Assembly (NCBI GenBank): GCA_027365475.1
Contig: DAHXNI010000019.1
Coordinates: forward strand, 1-64,000
Reading direction: 5' to 3'
Length of the DNA: 64,000 nucleotides
Origin: Pseudomonadota bacterium
GTDB lineage: Bacteria > Pseudomonadota > Gammaproteobacteria > JAKAQQ01
Shown: one piece after another, positions 1 through 7,855 of the stretch
Position numbering within the stretch: position 1 is the stretch's first letter
Layout of the letters: each line of letters starts with the position of its first letter
Position numbers and translations under genes: made by a program
Notes under the pieces: generated by a model
What the model saw: the letters and a program-made list of their open reading frames with translations, nothing else
What the model was told of the DNA's origin: nothing
Database searches by the model: none

Positions 1-654
1 GCCTGTGGCAAAGCACTTCAGCAGCTCGCGCAACAGCGCGTGCTCCCCAGTCCCTTTGCCTTGGTACGGCCCCATCGCCACATCGAGCACCGCACCGTGC
101 GCCAGGGAGATCACCCCCACCAGGCGCGCAATCGGAAAACCTGCCCCGGCTTTCTGGCTTCCGTGCTGCGGATAAAGCGCCTGGTTCCCCGGAGTGTCCG
201 GCATCAGAATCGTCGTGCCGTCCACCAATTTGATATGCCGGCCGCGCCACCTCCACCGTGCAGGGGTACGCGTGCCCATCAGCGTCGCGATCGAGCGGGC
301 CAATTCCTGCACCAGCTCTCGCGGCAAGCGTTTACGGGCATCGCTATAGGATCCGGTGTTCGCGCTGCCCGGCTCCATGCCGCGCAACAACTGATTGACC
401 ATCGCCTCGTTCACCGCGTTCTGGCACGAGCCGTCAGCACTCAGGACTTGCCCCAGGAACATCGCCAGTGCCACTGTGGGCGGGTATTTGCGTTCCCGGT
501 ACTCCGGCAGCAATGCTTCGAGCTGCCCAAGAAGCTCCGGACCGGTCAGCAGGTTGAAAAAGCTCATCGAATCGACCTGCCGTGCAACTTTCTGAACCTG
601 CTTACGCACCTGTCGTTGCTCTCGGGCGCTTCTCGGTCTACACTTGTTCGCCAT
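1..654 (-). CDS. IS4-family transposase, N-terminal part (cut by window edge)
   Basis: An open frame of 218 codons runs from an ATG at 652-654 on the minus strand to base 1 without a stop, so the C-terminus lies outside the window. The protein reads MANKCRPRSAREQ at the start and contains KLVDGTTILMPDTPGNQ, whose D is the first acidic residue of the DDE catalytic triad, followed by a segment like GFPIARLVGVISLAHGA. These are typical of IS4-type transposases, which cut and paste DNA. The visible frame is intact, so the copy could be functional if the rest is. The CDS starts about 350 bases left of vapB and is transcribed away from it. Family assignment is confident; the subgroup is not. Confidence 0.85.
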   Translation of the reverse strand, partial: MANKCRPRSAREQRQVRKQVQKVARQVDSMSFFNLLTGPELLGQLEALLPEYRERKYPPTVALAMFLGQVLSADGSCQNAVNEAMVNQLLRGMEPGSANTGSYSDARKRLPRELVQELARSIATLMGTRTPARWRWRGRHIKLVDGTTILMPDTPGNQALYPQHGSQKAGAGFPIARLVGVISLAHGAVLDVAMGPYQGKGTGEHALLRELLKCFATG

Positions 655-953
655 GAAGGTTGGCCTCCGGGGTGCAGGCATGATGTGTCACAACAACATT
701 CTACCACCCTGAGCCAACCTTCTTCTTTACTTTTCAACACCTTACATTACCGCAGCCCTCGCACTGCGGCTTATCCGAGTGCCATTCATTTATAAATTAA
801 ATACAAGCGGAAGAAGGGTGCCTAAAACAGGCGGAAAAACGGAAAATCAAGGGGAGAAAAGGGGAAGAAAACGGAAAAGTTTCACGGGAAAGCGGAAGCG
901 CCACAGGGCCGGTTCAGCCCCCTCGGAGAAAACTCGACTCCCACGGGGGAAAG
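655..953. other. Non-coding stretch between IS4 transposase and vapBC
   Basis: No convincing gene is seen here. Bases 761-782 form an imperfect hairpin (GCACT, CGG, loop, CCG, AGTGC) just upstream of the transposase and may belong to the terminal inverted repeat of the IS4-type element. The other end of the element is outside the window, so the boundary and any target duplication cannot be set. The AT-rich segment 785-900 is unlike the flanking GC-rich genes. Confidence 0.4.
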
Positions 954-969
954 TATATACTAGTATATA
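954..969. promoter_or_regulatory. Palindromic operator candidate for vapBC
   Basis: The 16 bases TATATACTAGTATATA are a perfect palindrome ending 30 bases before the vapB start codon. VapB antitoxins of the AbrB fold bind palindromes over their own promoter, usually with VapC as co-repressor. The palindrome and its position are seen directly; binding by this VapB is inferred. Confidence 0.6.
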
Positions 970-999
970 TACCCTCTAAACCTCGTTAGGAGCGCCACG

Positions 1000-1293
1000 A
1001 TGATCGAGACCCGCGTTGCGAAGCTGTTCAAGAATGGGGCCAGTCAGGCGGTACGCCTTCCGATCGAATTTCGTTTCGAGGGTGACCAAGTGTATGTCAC
1101 GCGAGACGACGCGACCGGCGATGTGGTGTTGTCGAATCGACCAGGCGCTAAAAGCTGGAATGAGTTCTTCGAGTTGTTGCATGCGGTCGATGTGCCCGCC
1201 GGCTTCATGGCCGAGCGCCCTCTGAATGTGTTGCCGCAAGAGCGCGGTGCCTTTGATGACGAGATTGCCCAGTGGAACCAAGCAGGCCGCTAA
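1000..1293 (+). CDS. vapB: VapB-type antitoxin (AbrB/MazE-like fold)
   Basis: This 97-residue protein begins MIETRVAKLFKNGASQAVRLP, the swapped-hairpin AbrB DNA-binding motif of VagC/VapB antitoxins, and ends in an acidic tail (about residues 70-97) that would wrap the toxin. It should neutralise the PIN toxin encoded 2 bases downstream and repress their shared promoter through the palindrome at 954-969. The ATG at 1000 is preceded by GGAG at 989-992. The stop at 1291-1293 and the vapC start at 1296 imply co-translation. Family calls are strong; the pair is intact and probably active. Confidence 0.88.
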   Translation: MIETRVAKLFKNGASQAVRLPIEFRFEGDQVYVTRDDATGDVVLSNRPGAKSWNEFFELLHAVDVPAGFMAERPLNVLPQERGAFDDEIAQWNQAGR

Positions 1294-1295
1294 CG

Positions 1296-1697
1296 ATGCT
1301 GCACATGCTGGATACCGACACGGCAAGCTACCTCATCAAGGGAAAGTCGCCCGCGATGGAAGCCAAACTGGCGGCGCTCGCGCCGTCGATGGTCTGCATC
1401 TCGGTGATGACGCGGGCGGAGTTGCAATACGGGCTGAAACGCTTGCCCGCCGGCCATCGGCTGCACCTCGCGGTGCGCCAGTTTCTCAAAATCGTGCGCA
1501 TCTTGCCGTGGGATGCTGAAGCGGCGGATTGGTACGCCGAAATCCGCCACCAACTCGTCAGCACGGGGCAATCGATCGGCGAAATGGATATGATGATCGC
1601 CGCCCATTCCCTGTCGGCCGGTACGGTGCTTGTAACCAACAACAGCCGCCACTACGAGCGAATCGAAGCGCCCCTTGTCTTGGAGAACTGGGTGTAG
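1296..1697 (+). CDS. vapC: VapC-type toxin, PIN-domain ribonuclease
   Basis: This 133-residue protein has the PIN-domain acidic residues in order: LDTDTAS near residue 6, an E in TRAELQYG near residue 50, D in GEMDMMIAAHSL near residue 99 and the terminal TNNSRHYERI segment. VapC toxins cleave tRNA or rRNA with Mg2+ when the antitoxin is lost. The start chosen is the ATG 2 bases after the vapB stop; a second ATG at 1305 is possible and would remove only MLH. It sits between two insertion sequences, as mobile toxin-antitoxin modules often do. The RNA target cannot be predicted from the sequence. Confidence 0.88.
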   Translation: MLHMLDTDTASYLIKGKSPAMEAKLAALAPSMVCISVMTRAELQYGLKRLPAGHRLHLAVRQFLKIVRILPWDAEAADWYAEIRHQLVSTGQSIGEMDMMIAAHSLSAGTVLVTNNSRHYERIEAPLVLENWV

Positions 1698-1856
1698 TGA
1701 TGCCCAACAAGAAAAAGGCGCTGGACGCGCCGTGCGCGGGACCACTGAACGAGATCAAAGCGGCATAGGGCGGGAGAGTGGTTGCGGCGCTTCCCTGGGC
1801 CTAGCCGCGCCCTCCCTGGCGCGGCGGGTCTACAGGGGGTGCCCCTATATGGTTCG

Positions 1857-2814
1857 TCAAGTGTTGGCCAGGGGAGTGGCATGATAGAAGGTGCCGTCGC
1901 GGAGCATGGCGTAGAGGACATCGCAGCGCCTTCGGGCGAGAGCGATGAGGGCTTGGTTGTGGCGCTTGCCCTGATGGATTTTGCGGTCGTAGTAGGCCCG
2001 AGAGAGGGGATCGCGCAAGGCTGCAAAAGCGGAGAGGAACAGGGCTCGCTTGAGCGCCTTGTTCCCCCGTCGGGAGGGATGTTCGCCCCGGATGGAGCTG
2101 CCGGAGCGGCGCGTGACGGGTGCCAGCCCGGCATAGGCAGCCAGATGGGCGGCGGAGGCGAAGGTGCGGGTTGTCACCTCGGTAAGGAGTCGGGCGGTGG
2201 TTCTCACGCCGACTCCGGGCATGCTCATCAGGGCTGGGGACAGGGGATGGGTCTGCACCCGTCGTTCCACCTCGGTGACGAGTTCCTGGCGCTGGCGTCG
2301 CAACGCCATCAACTGTTGGGCCAGTTGGGTCAGCACGAGGCCCGCGGCCTGTGTGCCGGGCACGACCCCGCTCTGTTCGGCGAGTGCCTGTCGGATATCG
2401 GCCGCGAGCGGCTGGGCCAGTCGTGGGGCGAGTCGGCTCAGGCGCAGCGTCAGGCGCTTCTCGCTCATCGCGGCGAGTGCGGCGGGAGAGGGATAGTTCC
2501 AGAGCAGGGTCAACACCGCCGGATGATCGAGGCGCGGGCCGAGCACCCGCTCCAGAGCGGGATGGATCTGGGTGAGCAGGCCCCGGATCCGATTGCTGGT
2601 CCGGGTGATTTGCTCGGCGAGATCGTCGTCGAACCCGCACAGCAGGGTGAGCTCCGCCAGGGCCTCATCGGCCGTTGGCAACGTGCGCAGGGCATGGGGC
2701 ATCGAACGCGCCGCCTCGGCGATGATCGCGGCATCCCGGGCATCTGTCTTCGCTTCGCCGACATGCAGATCAGCGATGCGGCGCATGGCCAACCCGGGCA
2801 GATAGTACTTCATA
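1857..2814 (-). pseudogene. IS110-family transposase, N-terminal domain lost
   Basis: From about 2813 down to 1857 the minus strand encodes the C-terminal three quarters of an IS110/IS1111 transposase. KTDARDAAIIAE marks the end of the RuvC-like half, and GVGVRTTARLL followed by RRSGSSIRG marks the Tnp C-terminal half, whose serine is the expected nucleophile. The first roughly 80 residues, carrying the early DEDD acidic residues, are missing. The frame is cut exactly where the IS630-type element begins (2815), and the missing part is not found beyond the far end of that element. A deletion must therefore have accompanied or followed the insertion. Without the DEDD half it cannot be active. 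The 3' end of the element lies somewhere in 1769-1856. Confidence 0.85.
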
Positions 2815-4079
2815 TCATTTAAACATTTACAAAATAGGCGCCCCCACCCAAAATGGTTCATGGGTCGTTCGGTGGCCATGACGACCCAGGTCGGGAGGGG
2901 AAGATGGGACGAGCCACGAAGCGGGCACCGCTCACGCCGAGTCCGGAAGAGAAGACGCATTGAACCCGTCTGGCGCGATCCCGGCCCGCGCCCAAACGCG
3001 CGATCGAACGGGCCCGCATCTTGCTGCGGTATGCCGAAGGGGTGGCGCTCTCGGATATCCACCGGGAACTGCATCGGTCGCGGCCCACCCTGTACAAATG
3101 CATCGACAAGGCGCTGACGACGGGGGTACAGAACGGGTTGAAAGACAAATATCACCGACCCCAGGAACCCGAGATCACGGAAGCCCCAAGAGTTGGGTGG
3201 CGAGCCTCGCCTGCACGAAGCCCAAGGATCACGGCTTGGCCACAGAGTTATGGACCCTGTCCGCCTTGACCGCCTTCGTGCACGAGCGGGCCGAACCGGC
3301 CGGGTTTCCCCGGCTGAGTCAGGTTCCGAACATGACGGTGTGGCGGATTCTGCAGGCGGCGCACATCAAACCGCACCGTATCCGGTATGATCTGGAAAAA
3401 CGGGATCCGGAGTTTGACCGGAAGAAGGCCGAGGTCTTGATGGTGTATCAGGAGGTCAATCTCCAGAATGACCAAGCCGCCACGTCGTCCCAAGCGGATG
3501 CGGAGCCGGTCCGGTCGATCATTACGGTCAGCGTAGACGAGAAGCCCGGGATCCAGGCGATTGGGAACACGGCGCCGGATCGGCCGCCGGTCCCCGGCCG
3601 CCACGCCGCCGTCGGACGGGATGATGAATATGTGCGCCACGGCACGCTCTCGCTGTCGGCGGCGCTCGATCTCTACACCGGCGAGGCGATTGCGGAGGTG
3701 GTGGAACGCCATCGGAGCCGGGAGTTCATCACCCTCTTGCAACGCCTGGATGAGCGCTATCCCCCAGAAGCCCGCATTCGGGTGGTGCTCGACAACCACG
3801 CGGCGCACATCTCCCGCGAGACCCTGGCCTATCTGGCCACACGACCCAACCGGTTCGAATGCGTCCACACCCCCCAACACGGATCCTGGCTCAATCTGGT
3901 GGAAACGGCCTTCTCCAAAATGGCGCGCACCTTTTTGCGTCACCTCCGGGTGTCCTCCAAGGAGGAGCTGCAGGAACGCATCTTGCAGGGCATTGCCGAA
4001 TGGAACGCGCAACCGGTGGTCTTCCGCTGGAGCAACTTCTTCGATTTGGAGCTGAGACGATTTCTAATCGTTTTAATGT
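2815..4079 (+). mobile_element. IS630-type insertion sequence with TA target duplication
   Basis: The element is 1265 bases long. Its left end (2816-2835, CATTTAAACATTTACAAAAT) matches the reverse complement of its right end (4058-4078) at about 14 of 20 positions. It is flanked by TA at 2813-2814 and TA at 4080-4081, the hallmark of IS630/Tc1 insertion at TA dinucleotides. It interrupts the IS110 transposase on the left and abuts the 3' end of a PIN gene on the right, with only a few bases between. Its transposase is broken (see the entry at 2904), so the element needs help in trans to move. Confidence 0.75.
2904..4079 (+). pseudogene. IS630-type transposase broken by nonsense and frameshift
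   Basis: Reading starts at ATG 2904 (MGRATKRAPLTPSPEEKTH) and hits an in-frame TGA at 2961-2963, after which the same frame continues as family sequence (RSRPAPKRAIERARILL, then the helix-turn-helix segment RELHRSRPTLYKCI). Near 3180-3190 the family sequence shifts to another frame, as KSWVASLACTKPKDHG, and stays there to the end. The DDE triad is present: VSVDEKPG, VVLDNHAAH, and E in SWLNLVETAFSKMAR. In the present frame no stop occurs inside the element, and reading runs through the right repeat to 4117, antisense to the neighbouring gene. Two independent lesions make it a pseudogene unless they are sequencing errors. Confidence 0.82.
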
Positions 4080-4088
4080 TACGAACGA

Positions 4089-4505
4089 CTAGTCAGGCAC
4101 CACGACGACAGGTTTAACACCCAGGCGGTGGGCGCGACGCGCAAATTTGCGGTCATCAAAGCTCACGAACTTCGTACAATCGCTGCTGGCTAAAAGATGT
4201 AAGGCGTCCGCAAAATCCAACCCCTTTGTGTGCCAGACCAAAGCATCTGCAATACGTGCCCATTCCTCGACTGTGACATTGGGTAGGCCCAGCAGATGTC
4301 TCACCACCCGGACGTAGTCCTCCGTCGCAAACCCATAAAAGGCATGTAAAACCCATTCGAGCTCAAGAAGCACCGTCAGAGGTACAAATACCTGGGCGGA
4401 TTCAGTCAGTAGACGACGGGCAATCGGTCGTTGTTTGGCCGCCTCTGGATCTGCGGGATCCTCCACATAAAATCGCGCCAGAATGTTCGTATCAAGAGCA
4501 ATCAT
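4089..4505 (-). CDS. PIN-domain toxin of an AbrB/PIN module
   Basis: This 138-residue protein begins MIALDTNILARFYVED (first PIN aspartate at residue 5). It has E in LLELEWVLHAFYG, the D pair in GLDFADALHLLASS and a final FVSFDDRKFARRA, the complete PIN acidic set. It is probably a VapC-like ribonuclease toxin. The start at 4505 overlaps the 3' end of the antitoxin gene by 14 bases; another in-frame ATG at 4511 would add MV. The stop lies 9 bases from the right end of the IS630-type element, which spared the gene. This is a different subgroup from the vapC at 1296. Confidence 0.82.
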   Translation of the reverse strand: MIALDTNILARFYVEDPADPEAAKQRPIARRLLTESAQVFVPLTVLLELEWVLHAFYGFATEDYVRVVRHLLGLPNVTVEEWARIADALVWHTKGLDFADALHLLASSDCTKFVSFDDRKFARRAHRLGVKPVVVVPD

Positions 4506-4746
4506 GACCATCCCGCATGGCCTTGGCCACATCAAAATCCGCCAGACAGCGTACCCCGGGTTGCTTGCAGACCAATATCCCAAAACCTTCATCTACCGTG
4601 GTCGGGACGATTTGCCGCTTAACCTCGACGTAAATGACGTGGCCTTCCAGCTTAAAATCCAGTTGGCAGCCAGGAGTAATACCCAGACGGCGCCTGATCT
4701 CTACAGGGATAACCACCTGGCCTTTATCAGAAACGGTTGTGAGCAT
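4492..4746 (-). CDS. AbrB-family antitoxin partner of the PIN gene
   Basis: The 84-residue product begins MLTTVSDKGQVVIPVEIRRR, the canonical AbrB/MazE swapped-hairpin sequence. The C-terminal half (IVPTTVDEGFGILVCKQPG) is the toxin-binding tail seen in many AbrB partners of PIN toxins. It overlaps the PIN gene, giving strict translational coupling. A 6-base inverted repeat lies 12 bases upstream of the start codon, in the expected place for autoregulation. The frame is intact and has no sign of decay, although its surroundings are heavily rearranged. Confidence 0.85.
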   Translation of the reverse strand: MLTTVSDKGQVVIPVEIRRRLGITPGCQLDFKLEGHVIYVEVKRQIVPTTVDEGFGILVCKQPGVRCLADFDVAKAMRDGHDCS

Positions 4747-4757
4747 ATCCAGCCTTC

Positions 4758-4772
4758 TCTTACATGGTAAGA
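4758..4772. promoter_or_regulatory. Inverted repeat upstream of AbrB/PIN module
   Basis: TCTTAC at 4758-4763 and GTAAGA at 4767-4772 form a perfect 6-base inverted repeat with a 3-base centre, 12 bases before the antitoxin start at 4746 on the minus strand. The position fits an operator for the AbrB-type antitoxin. Binding is inferred. Confidence 0.4.
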
Positions 4773-4911
4773 ATATGTTAACACAACCTCAACAGAGCCA
4801 GATCTTCCGGTCCATTCAACAACCCTGGCCATATCCCGACCTACGTTATTCTCATAGTCTGCCTCTGCCTTGATCTCCTGGTTAAATTTACGAGTGGTAC
4901 CCACCGTCTGA

Positions 4912-5229
4912 ACTCGCCAGCTATTTACAGCACAGTTTAGGGACTTAATCATCGCTTCACCCGCACCGGGTGCACAGTTGACTGCCGGTGAGCCGGTCAG
5001 TATTCGCATAATCGGCGGCAGTCGACCTCTCTATTTTCTGGTGGATGGCCGCCTCATTCCGTCCAATCCAGCCTTGAGAAGTGTGCGTTGGACGCCCCCT
5101 GTGGCCGGTTTCTACCATCTCAGCATTCTGGATGCCAACGGCAAACTGGTGAAGCGAGCAATGCGGGCGGTGTCGAAGGCCAGTGCAGCTAATGTGGAGT
5201 GGGGCAATACGACCGCTGCACAAAAGTAG
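4912..5229 (+). pseudogene. C-terminal fragment of a penicillin-binding protein 1C-like gene
   Basis: The open frame begins after a TGA at 4909 and ends at a TAG at 5227. From about 4948 it reads IIASPAPGAQLTAGEPV, then RPLYFLVDGRL and GFYHLSILDANGK. This pattern is the C-terminal beta domain (BiPBP_C type) of PbpC, where a short extracellular Ig-like unit follows the transpeptidase. The glycosyltransferase and transpeptidase domains are absent upstream. There is no credible start codon with a ribosome-binding site before the domain. I read it as a remnant of a gene deleted during insertion-sequence traffic; a solo secreted domain is unlikely because no signal peptide is present. Confidence 0.55.
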
Positions 5230-5276
5230 CAAACTTAAACAACCGCAGCTCAGAACCTCTTCTGGCGGTCCATCAC

Positions 5277-5565
5277 TCATAAGTCAGTAGTTTTGGCTAC
5301 ACATGGGTGTTTGAAGGGCGCGCGCACCAATGCGGTATTGCGGTCGATGGCGTCGAGGTACGCTCTGGTGCATGGCACAAGCTTTTCCCTCCAACGGCAA
5401 CGTCCGGCGCGCATGCCCGGTACGCTTGGCATGACTCCACACGAGTTCGTCGGGGTTGAGTTGCGGGGCATAGCCGGGCAGGAAATGGAGCGTGAGTTCG
5501 TCATGGGTGCTGGCCATGTAGTCCTGACCGCCGAGATGGACTGATGCTTTGCTGCTGCGCAGGCA
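5277..5565 (-). pseudogene. IS630-family transposase C-terminal fragment, frameshifted
   Basis: On the minus strand the segment reads DYMASTHDELTLHFLPGY, then QLNPDELVWSHAKRTGHARR, the classic last catalytic region of one IS630 subgroup (E in NPDE). The C-terminal end (YLDAIDRNTALVR, FKHPCVA) lies in a different frame, so at least one frameshift separates the halves. No helix-turn-helix or first catalytic D is found upstream. This subgroup differs from the element at 2815-4079, so it records a separate insertion. Confidence 0.75.
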
Positions 5566-5693
5566 CCGCGGCGATCGAGGTTGTGGTTCTTGAACCGGTC
5601 ATGGCTCCGCTGGTGCTTTGAGTAGTTACATTTGAGGATGCGCTAAAATGGTATCCAGAACAGGGCTCCGGACTGGGGCTCGGGTATGAACAT

Positions 5694-5771
5694 GGTGGAC
5701 GTAGCTCAGCAGGTTAGAGTCCCGGATTGTGGATCCGGTTGTCGTGGGTTCAAATCCCACCGTCCACCCCA
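5694..5771 (+). tRNA. tRNA-His (GTG)
   Basis: The cloverleaf is clear. The acceptor GTGGACG at 5695-5701 pairs with CGTCCAC at 5761-5767, and an extra G at 5694 pairs with the discriminator C at 5768, the G-1 feature unique to tRNA-His. The anticodon stem CCGGA/TCCGG encloses a loop with GTG at 5729-5731. The T arm reads GTGGGTTCAAATCCCAC and CCA is encoded at 5769-5771. The D stem ends in GAGT rather than the usual GAGC, a wobble pair. Confidence 0.95.
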
Positions 5772-5904
5772 TTCTTCCGTGGTGCTTATCCACGAGTACG
5801 TGTGCGTCTGATCGAGCCGTGCCATTCGGGATCTAGTTCAGGTGTATTGGAAACCTGGTAGGTTCGAAAAATACCGAAAGGTAGCGGGTTTGGAAGATGA
5901 AGAT

Positions 5905-5981
<77 letters not shown>

Positions 5982-6090
5982 AGAACTGCAACAACTTACC
6001 TTCGTTTCAGTCAGTGCATGTGAAACGAAAAACGGAGTTTGCCTTGGTTTTCCTTTGTGTCGCCATCGTTGACGGAATCGGGAGACGGGC

Positions 6091-6456
6091 ATAGCGACAT
6101 TGAGACAGTGCAAGGAATCCAGAGGCAATTCAGTCTGGCAGGTCCAGATCACCTGGCAGGGCTGCCCACCCCAGAACTGGACGTTCGACATCAAGGGCGA
6201 GGCCGGGGCTTGGGCAAGGCATGTCGAGTAGAAAATGGACAACGGCCCTTAGCGCAATCGCTCCGAAGGGGATCAAGCCACGGTGGCCGAGGCCTTCGAT
6301 CGTTATCTCTGCGAGATCACGCCGGGCAAGTCTCAGGGAAGCAAGAAACCCGCATGTAGCCTGATCCAAAAGCTAGAGCAAAGCCCGGCATGGGTCATCA
6401 AGACCTGCGGCGGATCTTCCACTCCTACACTGTGGCCCGTTCATCCTGAGGCATGA
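6091..6456 (+). pseudogene. Tyrosine-recombinase (integrase) N-terminal fragment, multiply broken
   Basis: One frame reads ATLRQCKESRGNSVWQVQI, then GCPPQNWTFDIKGEAGA, WARHVE, stop, KMDNGP, stop, and later ATVAEAFDRYLCEITPGKS. This is the N-terminal arm-type and SAM-like region of a phage or island integrase; family members start MATIR..., carry AEAWARHVESEMD and continue to ALDRYLREVTPGK. Here the expected start codon is ATA (6091), and two in-frame TAG codons interrupt it. The catalytic C-terminal domain with R-H-R-Y is missing. It lies downstream of tRNA-Lys in the same orientation, the standard place for an integrase of a tRNA-integrated element. I am confident of the family, and of its death. 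Confidence 0.75.
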
Positions 6457-6540
6457 GCTACTTGGTCAATCTGATCCCTTGGTCCAGACGGCCTGTCCCA
6501 GACTTCTGTCTGGGTGGGATGGCCCGAGGGGAATCCGAAC

Positions 6541-6637
6541 GGTTATGAACCTCTATGAACGCCTATGAACCTGCTCATGTGCATTAGATCTCTGTTTTTA
6601 AAGGAATATCTGTTGGAGAGCGGTCGTTCCTATGAAC
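6541..6637. repeat. Short TATGAAC repeats with 10-base period
   Basis: TATGAAC occurs at 6544, 6554 and 6564, exactly one helical turn apart, with variable 3-base spacers, and again at 6631. No gene is recognised in 6457-6694. The regular spacing resembles a protein-binding array or a slippage relic next to the dead integrase. The function is unknown. Confidence 0.4.
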
Positions 6638-6694
6638 CACCATTAAGGCTCTTGTGGCAGACCAAAGTCCCCTACTGCTGTCAATAATTCGGGC

Positions 6695-7774
6695 TTATGA
6701 GTCGCGCCGCCAGGCGACTGCGGTGATCGCTTCGGCTGCAGTCGGATCGCGCACTGCGGTGCGATCAGCCCGTCTCGCTGCGCGTCGAGTTTCGTGATCG
6801 AGCCGGGGCTTACGAAGGAGCCGGATATTGACTCCCTGACGGATCGCCAAGCTATGTCGATAGATTTCCCGGGCTTCGGGCGGCGAGGGCAGGAGACGGC
6901 TACCCGCGAATCCAATCATGCGGAGCGCCTCAAGCAGGGAGTCGGGTGTGAAGAGCACGAGATGTCGGGGGGGTTCCAGGCCACGCCAGTCGCGCCCCCA
7001 AAAAGCGTGACCCAGACCCAAAAGATTCGGGGTCTGGATCCATAGGCGTCCTCCCGGTCGAAGGAGTGTGCGGCATTCGCGCAGTAAGGCGAGCGGATCG
7101 TGCAGATGTTCAATGACGTGTGCCACGGTAATGTGGTCGAAACTGTCGGGCGTCAGAGGGGGACAGGGAAGGCTGCTTTCGTAGATCTCGCATCCACTGG
7201 TTCGCGCCGCTGCCGCTGCGCGGGGATCGGGCTCGCATCCGATGGCCCGATAACCGAGATGTTGTGCAACCCGCAGAAAGGATCCGTTGCCGCAGCCGAC
7301 ATCGAGGAGGCTTGCAGCATCGCTGCCCGGTGGTGGCAGATGACGGATCCGGTTGAGGGTCTGCCGCTGTCGGAGCTCGGATAGGATCAGCCGAGAGAAG
7401 GGGAGTGGGAGGGCTGGATGGAGCCGGTAGCCGAGGCTGCGATTGAGAAGGTCGTGCACGGCGGCTTGCTTGATGCGCCACAGTGGTGCTTGACGGACTA
7501 GGCGCACCTCGGCAGGAGGAGCCGAATGGGTGAGATAGTCGGTGTAGGCTTTGCCGATGGCCTGGGGACGCGGATTCGGATCTAGCCATCCGCTGCTACA
7601 GCGGAGGCATTGCCAAAGCGTCCAGCAGCCCGGAGCCCCGAACAGACGATCCTCAAGTGTGTCGTGAAGGATTCGTCGTTGTTCCGATCCGCAAACCGGA
7701 CAGCAAGCGCGGTTCTCAAGATCTTCGGGCAGCCAGGATTCAGGTGGGGATTGTGTGTTGTGGTTCCAGTTCAT
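6695..7774 (-). CDS. Class I SAM-dependent methyltransferase with N-terminal zinc ribbon
   Basis: The 359-residue protein starts with a four-cysteine zinc ribbon (CPVCG near residue 25 and CLRC near residue 57). It carries the SAM-binding motif LLDVGCGNGSFL near residue 157 and HVIEHLHDPLALL, PGGRLWIQTPN later in the Rossmann fold. The layout (CxxC ribbon, then Methyltransf_23 domain) is common in methyltransferases of sugar or surface-polysaccharide clusters, but no such cluster adjoins it. The substrate is unknown. The C-terminal 40 residues are arginine- and alanine-rich. It is transcribed in the same direction as the carbonic anhydrase upstream, with 81 bases between. The start ATG at 7774 is the only good one before the ribbon. 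Confidence 0.8.
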   Translation of the reverse strand: MNWNHNTQSPPESWLPEDLENRACCPVCGSEQRRILHDTLEDRLFGAPGCWTLWQCLRCSSGWLDPNPRPQAIGKAYTDYLTHSAPPAEVRLVRQAPLWRIKQAAVHDLLNRSLGYRLHPALPLPFSRLILSELRQRQTLNRIRHLPPPGSDAASLLDVGCGNGSFLRVAQHLGYRAIGCEPDPRAAAAARTSGCEIYESSLPCPPLTPDSFDHITVAHVIEHLHDPLALLRECRTLLRPGGRLWIQTPNLLGLGHAFWGRDWRGLEPPRHLVLFTPDSLLEALRMIGFAGSRLLPSPPEAREIYRHSLAIRQGVNIRLLRKPRLDHETRRAARRADRTAVRDPTAAEAITAVAWRRDS

Positions 7775-7855
7775 GTACTGCTGCCGTGTGGATGGGTTTG
7801 GCGTTTGCCGCGGAGGTGGCTGGTACCCGGGGATTCCGTCGCCGCCCCATCATGG

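Noticed and set aside
1700-1768. A 22-codon frame right after vapC
   Set aside because: It overlaps nothing and starts 3 bases after the vapC stop, but it is too short and has no ribosome-binding site or family signal.
1782-2822. A 346-codon plus-strand frame
   Set aside because: It is antisense to the IS110 transposase remnant, which has clear family motifs.
5618-5649. Promoter for tRNA-His using TTGAGT and TAAAAT
   Set aside because: The spacing is 20 bases, too long for a normal sigma70 promoter, and no better -35 box fits.
6541-6637. The TATGAAC repeats as a CRISPR array
   Set aside because: Repeat unit and spacers are far too short and no cas gene is present.
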